From positions 1 to 64,000 of the forward strand of contig JAJXYC010000013.1 of NCBI GenBank assembly GCA_021780815.1: a stretch of DNA of 64,000 bases. Reading direction: 5' to 3'. The translations under genes were made by a program, and so were the position numbers. A model generated the notes under the pieces. The model was not told the origin of the DNA and searched no databases. It worked only from the letters and a program-made list of their open reading frames with translations. Below are positions 54,280 to 63,710 of this stretch, piece after piece. This DNA is from Bacteroidota bacterium. GTDB lineage: Bacteria; Bacteroidota; Ignavibacteria; Kapaibacteriales; UBA2268. The first letter of the stretch is position 1, and each line of letters opens with the position of its first letter.

Positions 54280-54822
54280 ATGAACGAAAGAACATATAAC
54301 CATTCATCAGATAGGTTGCGTTCACCAGAACGTGTCAATAGACTTGAAGTACCGAAAGTTGTTGCTCTTTGTTTAGAAAATAAAGAGATAAAATCAATTT
54401 TAGATATTGGTACAGGGACTGCACTTTTTGCCGAAGAGTTTTATAAGCGAGGAGTAAATATTAGCGGTGTAGATATTAATGAAGGATATCTAAAAGTTGC
54501 TAAAGAATATGTGCCAACCGGAAATTTTGTTGTTGCTTCGGCTGAAAAAGTACCTTTTAAAAATGAAGAATTCGATGCAACATTTTATGGACTTGTTTTT
54601 CATGAAGTAGACGATTACGAAATTGCTTTAAAAGAAGCGGCAAGAGTGTCGCAAAAATATGTTTTCATATTAGAATGGGAATATAAAACGCAAGAGTTCG
54701 GACCCCCTCTTAAAGACAGACTTTCAGAAGAATCTATGAAGGCATTAAGTAACAAAGCAAATTTTAAAAAAATCGAAGTAATTCATTTGCAAAATTTAGT
54801 ATTATATCAATTAACAAAGTAA
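54280..54822 (+). CDS. Class I SAM-dependent methyltransferase
   Basis: The 180-residue protein has the Methyltransf_11-type motifs: motif I ILDIGTGTALFAEEF (about residues 40-54), acidic motif II GVDINEGYLKVAKEY, motif III VVASAEKVPFKNEEFDATFY, and LVFHEVDDYEIALKEAARVS, like the post-II region of UbiE/arsenite-type enzymes. The N-terminus (RTYNHSSDRLRSPERVNRLE) is conserved-looking. The substrate is unknown; no arsenic or quinone gene is next to it. It is the last gene of the prmA-ppx run, with 59 bases before it and a bidirectional terminator after it. Confidence 0.88.
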   Translation: MNERTYNHSSDRLRSPERVNRLEVPKVVALCLENKEIKSILDIGTGTALFAEEFYKRGVNISGVDINEGYLKVAKEYVPTGNFVVASAEKVPFKNEEFDATFYGLVFHEVDDYEIALKEAARVSQKYVFILEWEYKTQEFGPPLKDRLSEESMKALSNKANFKKIEVIHLQNLVLYQLTK

Positions 54823-54865
54823 TTAAACGGTATTTACTTAATTTGTTGTTTTTCTAAAAATATAG

Positions 54866-54906
54866 AAAAAGAGGCTATCTAATTAAATAAAGATAGTCTC
54901 TTTTTC
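54866..54906. terminator. Bidirectional intrinsic terminator
   Basis: GAGGCTATCT (54871-54880) pairs with AGATAGTCTC (54891-54900) with one G-T wobble, flanked by A5 on the left and T5 on the right. It sits between the methyltransferase gene and the convergent thioredoxin gene. Confidence 0.88.
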
Positions 54907-54960
54907 ATTAAGAGTAAAATTTATTGATAGCAAAAAAAAGTAATCGCCATTCAAAATAAA

Positions 54961-55284
54961 TTAAAGTTGATTATCTAATCTTTCTTTTAAAACTTTTTTA
55001 GGAACAGCACCAACTATTGTATCAACAACCACTCCATTTTTGAAAATTAGCACAGTCGGTATGGAACGAATACCATAATTCATTGCGACATTTTGGTTAT
55101 TATCAACGTCAAGTTTGCAAACTTTCACTTTGCCTTCGTATTCAGTCGCAAATTGTTCAATTATTGGAGCTATCATACGACAAGGAGCGCACCAAGTTGC
55201 CCAAAAATCGATGATTACGGGAATGTCCGATTTAATTACTTCTGAATTAAATGTATCGTCTGTTAAATGAATTGGAGTACTCAT
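54961..55284 (-). CDS. trxA: Thioredoxin
   Basis: A 107-residue classical thioredoxin, the general cytosolic disulfide reductant. The active site is WCAPC (Cys32, Cys35), with Ala in place of the usual Gly33. The rest is standard: FWATWCAPCRMIAPIIEQFA, KVCKLDVDNNQNVAMNYGIR, and the cis-proline loop SIPTVLIFKNG. No signal peptide is present. WCAPC occurs in other bacterial thioredoxins and should shift the redox potential slightly at most. It is transcribed alone, with the terminator on its 3' side; the GPx-family peroxidase in this window is a plausible partner. Confidence 0.95.
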   Translation of the reverse strand: MSTPIHLTDDTFNSEVIKSDIPVIIDFWATWCAPCRMIAPIIEQFATEYEGKVKVCKLDVDNNQNVAMNYGIRSIPTVLIFKNGVVVDTIVGAVPKKVLKERLDNQL

Positions 55285-55536
55285 ATATTTTCCTAAATTT
55301 AAATTAAATAAAAACGCAAATTAATAAAAATAATTTTAAGGAAAAAATTCATATGTAGTAACGGAGAAAATTTTCATATTTACAATAACAACAATATACA
55401 ACGTTATTAACCAAAGAGGCATTAAAGCCAAAGAATAGAAGCAGATGGAGTAAGAAATGAAAAAATAACAATGGAGAAATGACAGTAAAAAACTTCCAAT
55501 AATTCTGAATTGTCGGAAGTTTTGCTTAATGTTGAG

Positions 55537-55621
55537 CGGAAAAGGAGGGATTCGAACCCTCGGTACCTTGCGGTACACACGCTTTCCAGGCGTGCCAGTT
55601 AAACCACTCCTGCACCTTTCC
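55537..55621 (-). tRNA. tRNA-Ser (GGA anticodon)
   Basis: On the minus strand the 85-base gene folds as a type II tRNA. It has an acceptor stem GGAAAGG/CTTTTCC with discriminator G, D-arm GCAGGAGTGGTTTAACTGGC, anticodon stem-loop CACGC-CTGGAAA-GCGTG with anticodon GGA, a long variable arm GTACCGCAAGGTAC, and a T-arm with GGTTCGAATCC. The encoded 3' end is CCTTTTCCG, then C, so CCA is not encoded. The surrounding gap 55285-55703 holds no protein gene that I can support. Confidence 0.97.
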
Positions 55622-55703
55622 GTTTTGGCTTAAATTTTGCAGTACAAAATTACGAAAAATTATTTAATTTACATTTTTTTAAAGATAAAAAGATGAAAAA
55701 GTT

Positions 55704-56795
55704 ATGAACAGAAGAAAATTTATTATAGCTAGCTCTTTATTAGCGAGTACTTCTGCTTTTTCACAAATTATTCCTATTAAAGATAGTTTGAAATCAGAAA
55801 CAATAATAAATTCCCCTAATATAAAATCCAGTGATGACAAACTTCCAACTGTTAAAGCGTTAGAAAGTAATAAGCCAATTTATCCTAACTCATTGATGCT
55901 TGGTTCAAAAGTTGCTATTGTTTCGCCATCAAGCGTTACTAATGTTTGGGAGTTATCCCGTACTTTAAAATATTTTAAAAATCTTGGACTGGAAGTTGAG
56001 TTAGGTAAAACAATAACCAAGCAGACTAATAAATATGGGTATTTGGCTGCGCCTGATGAAGTGAGAGCTGATGAATTCAATTCTTTTTTGCAACGTGATG
56101 ATATTGATGCGATTATTGCTTCTCGTGGTGGTTATGGTGCTATTAGGATTATAGATAAAATTGATTTTGAAGTTTTGAAAATAAAACCGAAAATACTGCT
56201 GGGATTTAGTGATTTTACATTGATTTTAAATGCGGCATCAAAAATTAGTAATATAGTTACATTTCATGGACCTGTTGGTATTTCGTCATTTACAAATTTT
56301 ACAAGAGACTATTTCCAAAAATTATTATATAATTCAAATAATCAACCTATTGCAATTAAAAATAATGATATTCAAGTTCTAAACGAGGGAGTTGTGCAAG
56401 GGAAATTGGTCGGTGGTAATTTAACTATGCTGGCTTCCTGTTTAGGTAGTCCCTATGAAATTGAGACAGATGGAGCAATTTTATTTATTGAAGAAACAAA
56501 CGAACAATCTTATCAAGTGGATAGAATGCTTTCTCAATTACGAATTGCAGGTAAGTTTAAGAATATTAAAGGAATTATTCTCGGCGAATTTGCTAATTTA
56601 AGGAAAAAGAGACCTTTTTATCCAAATTATAGCAATACAATGATGGAAGTTTTTGAACAAATTCTCAAACCTTTAAAAGTTCCAATAATAATAAATTTCC
56701 CAATTGGTCATATTTCAAACCAAGTAACTTTACCAATTTTATCGGAAGCTTCTTTGGATACTTCTAAAAAAACTTTAACTATTTTTAAAGGATAA
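55704..56795 (+). CDS. LD-carboxypeptidase, peptidase family S66
   Basis: S66 enzymes (LdcA/MccF) cut the L,D bond of tetrapeptide stems during peptidoglycan recycling, or inactivate microcin-like peptides. The 363-residue protein has the catalytic triad Ser169 (LLGFSDFTLIL), Glu263 (LFIEETNE) and His336 (PIGHISN), with VAIVSPSS, IIASRGGYGAIRII and TFHGPVG as expected. The N-terminus MNRRKFIIASSLLASTSAFS has a twin-Arg and looks like a Tat signal peptide, followed by a 45-residue linker, so this enzyme may be exported; classical LdcA is cytosolic. It is downstream of, and divergent from, the tRNA-Ser gene. Confidence 0.92.
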   Translation: MNRRKFIIASSLLASTSAFSQIIPIKDSLKSETIINSPNIKSSDDKLPTVKALESNKPIYPNSLMLGSKVAIVSPSSVTNVWELSRTLKYFKNLGLEVELGKTITKQTNKYGYLAAPDEVRADEFNSFLQRDDIDAIIASRGGYGAIRIIDKIDFEVLKIKPKILLGFSDFTLILNAASKISNIVTFHGPVGISSFTNFTRDYFQKLLYNSNNQPIAIKNNDIQVLNEGVVQGKLVGGNLTMLASCLGSPYEIETDGAILFIEETNEQSYQVDRMLSQLRIAGKFKNIKGIILGEFANLRKKRPFYPNYSNTMMEVFEQILKPLKVPIIINFPIGHISNQVTLPILSEASLDTSKKTLTIFKG

Positions 56796-56950
56796 AGGAG
56801 TTTCATAGTTTTTTTTATTAATATTTTCCTTAAAAATTCCTTAAAAAATTTTTTTATTTTTTTACAAATTTTGTAACAATTTATTAATTTTTGTGTCTAT
56901 ATTAGTATAAAATTAATAAATTTGCTTTTCTAAAAAGTGACAGGAAGAAA

Positions 56951-59900
56951 ATGAAAAATTTAGTATACATTTTGTTTTTAATCTTATTTTTTGAGATAAA
57001 TTCTTATTCTCAAACAATCACCTTTACAGATATTGATGTAACTTCATTCCCAAATGTAAAGACGAGTTTTATAGCTTTAGATGCAAACGGAAATTCATAT
57101 ACAGACATATCAAACAAAGATTTCCAAGTATATGAAAACGGAGTACAAATTCCTCAAAATTTATTGCAGGTGAATTGTAAAATAAGTCCGATGAAAGTAG
57201 TTTTAGTACTTGATAAAAGCACATCAATGCAAGATACTGTAAACGGGATACGTAAATGGGATTGGGTTGTAAAAGGAGCAGAAACATTTATTAATGATTT
57301 CCAATTTACAGGTGGTTCAGCAATAGCTCTGACGACATTTGGAGGTCAATCAGATTTAAAAGCAGACTTTACTCAGAATAAACAATTGCTGTTTGATTCG
57401 ATAAATACAATTTTCCCTTATGGCAAAACAAATTTCAATGCGGCATTTATGGGACCTTATGTTGGTGCGATTGAACTATTGAAAGACCAACCAGCAAATT
57501 TTAGAAGAATAATAGTTTTTCTAACTGATGGACAACATGATGACCCAGAATCACCGTCTGTGATGGTTGATTCTATAAGTAATCAATTAATTGGCAATAA
57601 TATCCAACTTTATGCAATAACTTTATTAACTGTTTCTAATAAGGATTTGAACTTAATAGCAGGAAATTCAGGTGGTAATTATTATGTAGTTGATAAAGAA
57701 AATCAATTGGATAATATTTATATGAATATTGCAGACACAATTAGAGATAGAATTTTATGTACTTTAAGTTGGCCTACTTCATTAGTTTGTGATGAAATTG
57801 AAAGATGGAAAAATGTTTTAATTAATTATGTTAGGCATGCAAAAAGTATAACTAAATTATATCAAGTTCCGGATAATGGTGTTTCTAAAATAACTTCTGA
57901 TGAACTGACTTATAAATTCGGTAATCCAGATATTGGTAGTTATGTTGATGCGAATATTACAATAGAATCAGATAATTCACCAACGTCAATTTCGGATATT
58001 TCATTTGTGCCATCCACATATTTTTCTATTATAGATTATGGCGATGGTACAGGTAATCCGCCAACGTATCCAATTAATTTAGCGATGGGGCAAAAACTAA
58101 CATTAAAAGCAAGATTTACACCACAAAGCATTAAAACATTCCGAAAAGCAAATTTGCAAATCACTTCTTCCCCTTGTAACGCAATAATACCAGTTGTTGG
58201 AGGTATACCAGAAATTAATATAACTCATCCTCTTGAAAATGATGTTTTTTCTATGTGCGATTTGATTGATATAAATTGGACTGGAGTTACCCAATCAACT
58301 CCAACAGATATTTGGTATAGTACTAATGATGGAATAAATTGGACATCTATAATAAAAGGGGTAAAAGGGAACACTTATAAATGGAGACCTAATTTTGAAC
58401 AAGAAAATATATTAATAAAAACAGAGGTTTCGCCTGCTCAAACTTATGTTTGGGCAATGAGTGGTGGTGGAGAGTATAATGATAATGCAGAAGGGATAGC
58501 ATTATCTAACGACCAAAGTGCCATTTATGTTTGTGGATATTTTTCAGGTCCTGTAACAGTTTCGGATAAATATGTTAGTAATTTAGGTGGGACTGATGCT
58601 TTCTTAGCTAAATATGATTTAGATGGGAATTTAATCTGGATTGCTGATGATGGAGGACGTTCTAACGATAGTGCTTTTTCTGTTGTTACCGATAATCAAA
58701 ATAATGTTTATTATGTTGGTAGTTGTTATTCTGATGCAAAGTTTGGGCAAACAACTCCGCCTATGTTGCTTTCGGCATCACCTTACCTATTTATTGCTAA
58801 ATATGATGCAAACGGTAATTCAATAAATGCGAATACTTTTGGTGGTAATAATCAATATCCTTTTTTCCAAGCTTATGGTCGTAGCGTTAAAGTTGTTGGA
58901 AATAATATTCAAGTTACAGGGCTTTATACCGGAATGATTAAAATTGGCAATACAACATTGGCACAAGCTAATTCTCCGACACCTTTTACTATTAACTATG
59001 ATAAAAATTTAAATATGCTGAACTTTTATGCCGGTGGTTCTATTCAATATGTTACACAAGTTACCGATAAAGACAATTTTATTTATCAAGTTACGAATTT
59101 TACTAATTATAAAGATTTTGATAGATTTACTGTTAAAAGCCAAGGTGGATTTGATTATGCCGTTACTAAATTTGGATTAAGTTCAGAAGGATTTGATATT
59201 TCTAAACCTTTCAATATTTATAGGCCTATTATTACAGCAGATAGCACTATGTTAAATTTAGGTTCTTGTTTAATTGGGGATACTTGCAGTTATACTTTTC
59301 CAGCATTAATTAAAAATACAGGGAAAGTGCCTTCTACAATTTCTGGATTTAGTGTTTCAGGTGCTTTGCCTTATACAAACTATATTACAGTAGATTCATC
59401 TATCATTGGAAAAACTTTGAATCCCGGCGACACACTTGACTTGAACTTAAAAATGAATTCTTACTCAAGAGGAACTTTAAATGTTAATTTAAATATTTCT
59501 GGGAATTGTAATGAGGCAATCAATTTGCCAATTCAAGCTTATACCGATTGTCAGACAAAAACAATAGATACAATTAATTTTGGTAATGTGTTTGTTGGTT
59601 CTCAACTTTCTTTGCCGATTGATTGTCTAATTGAAAATTTAAATGGGGTACCACTTGTTATAAATCCAATTATTCAAGGTCAAAATGGATTGGATTTCTT
59701 ACTCCAGAAAGTTCAACTAAGCGATACAGTTCTCCCGAAAAGTTGTTACCCCGTAAATGCTGTTTTTAAACCAAATCAATTAGGGATGAGAACTGCAAGA
59801 ATAAATTTAATGATGGACGATGTTTGTGGTAACCAAATAATATATTTAATTGGAACAGGAATTAATCCAAATGCTGTTATTCCTAATGAAGTGGATTGGA

Positions 59901-61540
59901 AAGTACGCAGAATTAATAAACAATATGATAGTGTTAATGGAATATCAATTTATAATCCTACAACATCACCTTTAGTGTTACAAAAAATAACTTGGAAAGA
60001 CCCTCCTTCTGCATCTGAATTTAGTTATAATCAATCGTTACCATTGAACATTCCGCCACAAGATACTGTTTATATACCAGTAAGTTTTTATCCAACTGAT
60101 GATATTTATTATGAAAAGGAATTAGTATTATCCATTCTTAATAAAGATTCTGTATCAGAATTTCCAGTTAAATTAAAGGGAACAGGTTTTTATCCCCAAT
60201 TAAGTTATAATTGGGATTGCGGTCCGTCGGTTAAAGCCGGAGATACCACCATTGGAACTTTATCTATAACAAACACAAGTAAAAATTCAGTTTTATCGGT
60301 TAATAGGATTTTGTTATCAAGTGTAAGTAATATTTATTCTTGGGTAGATGGTTCTGAACCTTTAAACGAAAGCATTCAGCCACAAGAGACAAAAAAATAT
60401 TTGATTTATTTTACGCCAGTTGATACTCAAGTCCAAACTAATACAATTGTTATAATGGCAGATAATTATGATGGACTTTTCCCTGATTTTTGGAAAGATA
60501 ATCGATTTGACATCAATTGCCAATCTGTGGGCATTAATTACCCACAACAAGTTGATTTCGGGAATAGATTGCAATGTACTTCTAATATTTTAGATGCAAC
60601 TCTAAAAAATCAAAGCCAAGACACTCAAATAGTTCTTGATTTACCAAATGCAACAATTACCGGTGATATTAATAATGCCTTTCAGTTAATTACTAACCAA
60701 GTAATGACTATCAATCCATCTGGACAATCTGATATCCAAATTCAATATCATCCACAAAAACCTGGTGTTGATAAAGCCGTTTTATCAATTCCAAATAATT
60801 TCGGTATTGATATTAAAATTAGTTTAGTGGGGAATAGCAAAATATTTAGTTTATCTACCAATACATCTGAATTTGCTGAAATTCCGGGTAAAGGAGTATC
60901 TGTTCCTATAATTCTTAAAGTTGATAAAATAGAGGAAGCTATCAAAAATTTAAAGATATTAATTAATTATCTGCCACAACAAGTCAGATTTGATGATCAA
61001 TCGTTTGAAAACTCAATAGCCTCAAATTGGACTTGGGAACAGCCTGATTTAAGTCAAAGTGGTGTTGTTGCTTTGACAGGGAATGGTGAACTATCTACTC
61101 CATTTAATGGAGAAATTGCTAAAATAAAGATGATGTTTCTTTTAGATACTAACAAACTTACCGATTTAGTTTTTACTTCTGTATATGATTGTAATAAAAA
61201 TTCAGAAAATGTTGCTCAAATTAGAACTATGCCTGTGTGTTTAAATGATAACCGTAATATAATAGTTACATTAAGCAATTCGCCAACATTAGAATTAATT
61301 AATCCAAATCCATCAATAGATTATTTTACTTTAAAGTTCAGTTGTGGGAAAGCATTTAAAGCCATTGCTAATATGTATAATTCAATGGGAATAAAAGTTA
61401 AAAGTTTAATTAACCAAAATTACAAAGCAGGGATATTTGAAGAGCAAATTAATGTAGAAGACTTACAACCTGGCGTGTATTTTATAGAATTTGGAGATGG
61501 GATAACAAAAGAATATCAAAAAATTGTAATTACTAAATAA
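56951..61540 (+). CDS. vWA-domain surface protein with T9SS sorting tail
   Basis: The 1529-residue protein has a signal peptide (to residue 20, SYS-Q). A beta-sandwich precedes a von Willebrand A domain (about 80-265) with an intact MIDAS: DKSTS (Asp88, Ser90, Ser92) and FLTDGQ. The middle includes propeller-like repeats at about 490-730 (AEGIALSNDQSAIYVCGYFS, DAFLAKYDLDGNLIW). Several Ig-like ASPM/HYDIN-type domains follow at about 780-1310 (NTGKVPSTISGF, CLIENLNGVPLVIN). A T9SS type A-like tail closes it (PNPSIDYFTLKFSCG, GIKVKSLINQNYKAGIF, LQPGVYFIEFGDG). It should be exported to the surface and may bind matrix or host ligands. TAAATTTG (56917-56924) lies 26 bases upstream. Confidence 0.9.
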   Translation: MKNLVYILFLILFFEINSYSQTITFTDIDVTSFPNVKTSFIALDANGNSYTDISNKDFQVYENGVQIPQNLLQVNCKISPMKVVLVLDKSTSMQDTVNGIRKWDWVVKGAETFINDFQFTGGSAIALTTFGGQSDLKADFTQNKQLLFDSINTIFPYGKTNFNAAFMGPYVGAIELLKDQPANFRRIIVFLTDGQHDDPESPSVMVDSISNQLIGNNIQLYAITLLTVSNKDLNLIAGNSGGNYYVVDKENQLDNIYMNIADTIRDRILCTLSWPTSLVCDEIERWKNVLINYVRHAKSITKLYQVPDNGVSKITSDELTYKFGNPDIGSYVDANITIESDNSPTSISDISFVPSTYFSIIDYGDGTGNPPTYPINLAMGQKLTLKARFTPQSIKTFRKANLQITSSPCNAIIPVVGGIPEINITHPLENDVFSMCDLIDINWTGVTQSTPTDIWYSTNDGINWTSIIKGVKGNTYKWRPNFEQENILIKTEVSPAQTYVWAMSGGGEYNDNAEGIALSNDQSAIYVCGYFSGPVTVSDKYVSNLGGTDAFLAKYDLDGNLIWIADDGGRSNDSAFSVVTDNQNNVYYVGSCYSDAKFGQTTPPMLLSASPYLFIAKYDANGNSINANTFGGNNQYPFFQAYGRSVKVVGNNIQVTGLYTGMIKIGNTTLAQANSPTPFTINYDKNLNMLNFYAGGSIQYVTQVTDKDNFIYQVTNFTNYKDFDRFTVKSQGGFDYAVTKFGLSSEGFDISKPFNIYRPIITADSTMLNLGSCLIGDTCSYTFPALIKNTGKVPSTISGFSVSGALPYTNYITVDSSIIGKTLNPGDTLDLNLKMNSYSRGTLNVNLNISGNCNEAINLPIQAYTDCQTKTIDTINFGNVFVGSQLSLPIDCLIENLNGVPLVINPIIQGQNGLDFLLQKVQLSDTVLPKSCYPVNAVFKPNQLGMRTARINLMMDDVCGNQIIYLIGTGINPNAVIPNEVDWKVRRINKQYDSVNGISIYNPTTSPLVLQKITWKDPPSASEFSYNQSLPLNIPPQDTVYIPVSFYPTDDIYYEKELVLSILNKDSVSEFPVKLKGTGFYPQLSYNWDCGPSVKAGDTTIGTLSITNTSKNSVLSVNRILLSSVSNIYSWVDGSEPLNESIQPQETKKYLIYFTPVDTQVQTNTIVIMADNYDGLFPDFWKDNRFDINCQSVGINYPQQVDFGNRLQCTSNILDATLKNQSQDTQIVLDLPNATITGDINNAFQLITNQVMTINPSGQSDIQIQYHPQKPGVDKAVLSIPNNFGIDIKISLVGNSKIFSLSTNTSEFAEIPGKGVSVPIILKVDKIEEAIKNLKILINYLPQQVRFDDQSFENSIASNWTWEQPDLSQSGVVALTGNGELSTPFNGEIAKIKMMFLLDTNKLTDLVFTSVYDCNKNSENVAQIRTMPVCLNDNRNIIVTLSNSPTLELINPNPSIDYFTLKFSCGKAFKAIANMYNSMGIKVKSLINQNYKAGIFEEQINVEDLQPGVYFIEFGDGITKEYQKIVITK

Positions 61541-61603
61541 ATATATATTTCAACGAATTTATTAATTTTGTAATCTTTACAAAATTAATAAATTAAGGAA
61601 AAT

Positions 61604-62167
61604 ATGGGAACAACATCAGATTTAAGACCAGGTGCAGTTATTAAGTTTAATGGGGAGTTATGTACAGTGGTAGAATCCGAACATAGAACTCCCGGTAATT
61701 TAAGAGCATTTTATCAAGTTAAGATGCGTAGTTTAAAATCAGGGAGAATGTTAGAAAACCGTTTTCGTTCAGGCGAATCAATTGAATTTGTTCGAGTAGA
61801 AAAGAATAATTATCAATTTTTGTATAAAGATGGGAATCATTTTATTTTTATGGATGGGAACACTTATGAACAAATTCCTGTGGAAGAAGAAGTTGTCGGT
61901 AAATTATCAGATTTCTTACGTGAAGGACAAGATGCGATGCTCTCTATAAATGATGGAAATGTGTTGTTTGTAGAATTACCAACATCAGTTGTTTTACGTG
62001 TTTCTCAAACAGAACCTGGCTTCAAAGGTGATACTGCAACAAATGTTATGAAACCAGCTGTTTTGGAAACTGGTGCTAATATTCAAGTGCCTCTTTTTAT
62101 TAACGAAGGCGATTTAATTAAAGTTGACCCTAATAGTGGGGCTTATTTAGAAAGAGTGAAAGAATAA
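61604..62167 (+). CDS. efp: Elongation factor P
   Basis: EF-P enters the ribosome between P and E sites and relieves stalling at polyproline. The 187-residue protein has the three beta domains of the family and starts GTTSDLRPGAVIKFNGELC. The loop that carries the modified residue reads EHRTPGNLRAF; the position of Lys34 in E. coli and Arg32 in Pseudomonas is Asn32 here, with Arg34 two residues on. So neither lysylation nor rhamnosylation at the usual site seems possible. No EpmA, EpmB or EarP gene is in the window. TAATTTTG (61563-61570) is a probable -7 box, and AAGGAAAAT precedes the ATG. A terminator follows. Confidence 0.95.
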   Translation: MGTTSDLRPGAVIKFNGELCTVVESEHRTPGNLRAFYQVKMRSLKSGRMLENRFRSGESIEFVRVEKNNYQFLYKDGNHFIFMDGNTYEQIPVEEEVVGKLSDFLREGQDAMLSINDGNVLFVELPTSVVLRVSQTEPGFKGDTATNVMKPAVLETGANIQVPLFINEGDLIKVDPNSGAYLERVKE

Positions 62168-62194
62168 TACAAGATTCGCTACATTAAGTTTATA

Positions 62195-62237
62195 AAAAAG
62201 TCTTGTTGAATTATTATTATTCAGAAGACTTTTTTTA
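62195..62237 (+). terminator. Intrinsic terminator after efp
   Basis: AAAAAGTCTT (62195-62204) pairs with AAGACTTTTT (62225-62234), the second arm running into a T-tract (T7). An inner GAAT/ATTC pairing extends the stem. Confidence 0.8.
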
Positions 62238-62263
62238 ATTTTATATTTTTAAAATTGTGTTTA

Positions 62264-63301
62264 ATGAAAGATTTAAAAACAAAGAACAATAGTTTAACAA
62301 AAGATAAACTTCAAGACGATATAGAAATTGACAAACAACTGCGACCGAATAAATTTGATGATTTTACTGGTCAAAGTAAGTTAGTTGAAAATTTGAAAGT
62401 TTTTATTGCGGCGGCATTACAAAGAGGAGAACCTCTTGACCATACTTTATTTACAGGACCGCCGGGGCTCGGAAAAACTACATTAAGTTTTATTATTTCT
62501 AAGGAAATGCAATCTAATATAAAAATTACTTCTGGACCTGTTCTAGAAAAACCGGGTGATTTAGCAGGTATTTTAACTACATTGCAAGAAGGTGATATTT
62601 TGTTTATAGATGAAATTCATAGATTGCATCCTGTAATTGAAGAATTTCTTTATTCGGCTATGGAAGATTTCCGTTTAGATATTATGTTAGAATCTGGACC
62701 AAATGCACGTTCGATTCAAATTGCACTTCCCAAATTTACATTAATAGGTGCAACAACAAGAGCAGGGCTTTTGACAGCTCCGTTACGTTCACGGTTTGGA
62801 ATTATCAATAGATTAGATTATTATTCGCCCGAAGATTTAACAAAAATTATTAAACGCTCTGCAAGTATTCTGAATGTTGATATTATTGATGATGCGGCAT
62901 TAGAAATTTCATCACGTTCACGTGGAACTCCAAGAATTGTGAATAGACTTTTAAGACGTAATCGGGACTTTGCACAAGTGAAAGGTAATGGGGTTATCGA
63001 TTTGCAAATTGCCCGATTTGCTTTGGAAGCATTAGATGTTGATAATCGTGGGTTAGATGAAATGGACAAAAGGATTTTGCTTACGATTATCGAAAAATAT
63101 CAAGGTGGTCCAGTTGGATTAAATGCATTAGCGTCATCTATAAGCGAAGATGCGGGAACTATTGAGGAAGTTTATGAACCTTTTTTAATTCAGCAAGGGT
63201 TTATTAATAGAACACCTCGTGGTCGTACTGCTACTTTGCTTGCATATAAGCATTTTAATATATCTTATCCGGAATCATCGAACAAATTATTGGATGTATA
63301 A
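62264..63301 (+). CDS. ruvB: Holliday junction branch migration ATPase RuvB
   Basis: RuvB is the hexameric AAA+ motor that, with RuvA, drives branch migration of Holliday junctions. From ATG 62264 the protein has 345 residues (a TTG three codons before is in frame but less likely). Features are [12 protein letters not shown], Walker A GPPGLGKT (65-72), Walker [11 protein letters not shown], sensor 1 LIGATTRAG, Arg finger region LRSRFG, and the C-terminal winged helix ([31 protein letters not shown]). All motifs look intact. The N-terminal extension of about 25 residues is Lys-rich. The cupin gene starts 25 bases after it. Confidence 0.97.
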   Translation: MKDLKTKNNSLTKDKLQDDIEIDKQLRPNKFDDFTGQSKLVENLKVFIAAALQRGEPLDHTLFTGPPGLGKTTLSFIISKEMQSNIKITSGPVLEKPGDLAGILTTLQEGDILFIDEIHRLHPVIEEFLYSAMEDFRLDIMLESGPNARSIQIALPKFTLIGATTRAGLLTAPLRSRFGIINRLDYYSPEDLTKIIKRSASILNVDIIDDAALEISSRSRGTPRIVNRLLRRNRDFAQVKGNGVIDLQIARFALEALDVDNRGLDEMDKRILLTIIEKYQGGPVGLNALASSISEDAGTIEEVYEPFLIQQGFINRTPRGRTATLLAYKHFNISYPESSNKLLDV

Positions 63302-63326
63302 ATTAAATAAAATATATATTTTTTGA

Positions 63327-63698
63327 ATGAATAATATAAATCAAAATAATGTTCTTGGAAATTTCCTTAAAAATTTCAATGATAAAATTAATTTCAATCA
63401 AAAGTTACCAAATGAAATTTTTGATACTTTAATTGAAGATAAAAATATAAAAATTGAAAGGATTATCTCTTCTGGTCAAAAAACCGAGCAAGGAATTTGG
63501 CTTGAGCAAGATGTTGATGAATTTGTTATAATGCTTGCAGGTAAAGCAAAAATTAGTTTTTTTGATAGTAATGAAGTTCTGGACTTACTCCCTTTTGATT
63601 ACCTTTTTATTCCTAAAAAGCGTAAACACAGAGTAGAAGAAACCGATGAACAATCTTTGACTTTTTGGTTAGCCGTACATTTTAATTATGAACAATAA
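63327..63698 (+). CDS. Small cupin-domain protein
   Basis: A 123-residue single-domain cupin. The barrel motif 1 region reads GIWLEQDVDEFVIMLAGKAK and motif 2 reads LPFDYLFIPKKRKHRVEETD. The usual GX5HXH of motif 1 is replaced by EQDVDEFV, while the motif 2 His (KHRV) is kept. Metal binding therefore could use Glu/Asp plus His, as in some related cupins. It resembles cupins found alone in many genomes near ruvB or mevalonate genes, with no known reaction. It is followed after 12 bases by the mevalonate-pathway gene in the same direction. Confidence 0.85.
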   Translation: MNNINQNNVLGNFLKNFNDKINFNQKLPNEIFDTLIEDKNIKIERIISSGQKTEQGIWLEQDVDEFVIMLAGKAKISFFDSNEVLDLLPFDYLFIPKKRKHRVEETDEQSLTFWLAVHFNYEQ

Positions 63699-63710
63699 CA
63701 GACAAAAACT

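Noticed and set aside
55336-55578. 80-aa minus-strand frame next to thioredoxin
   Set aside because: Overlaps the tRNA-Ser gene and has no coding features.
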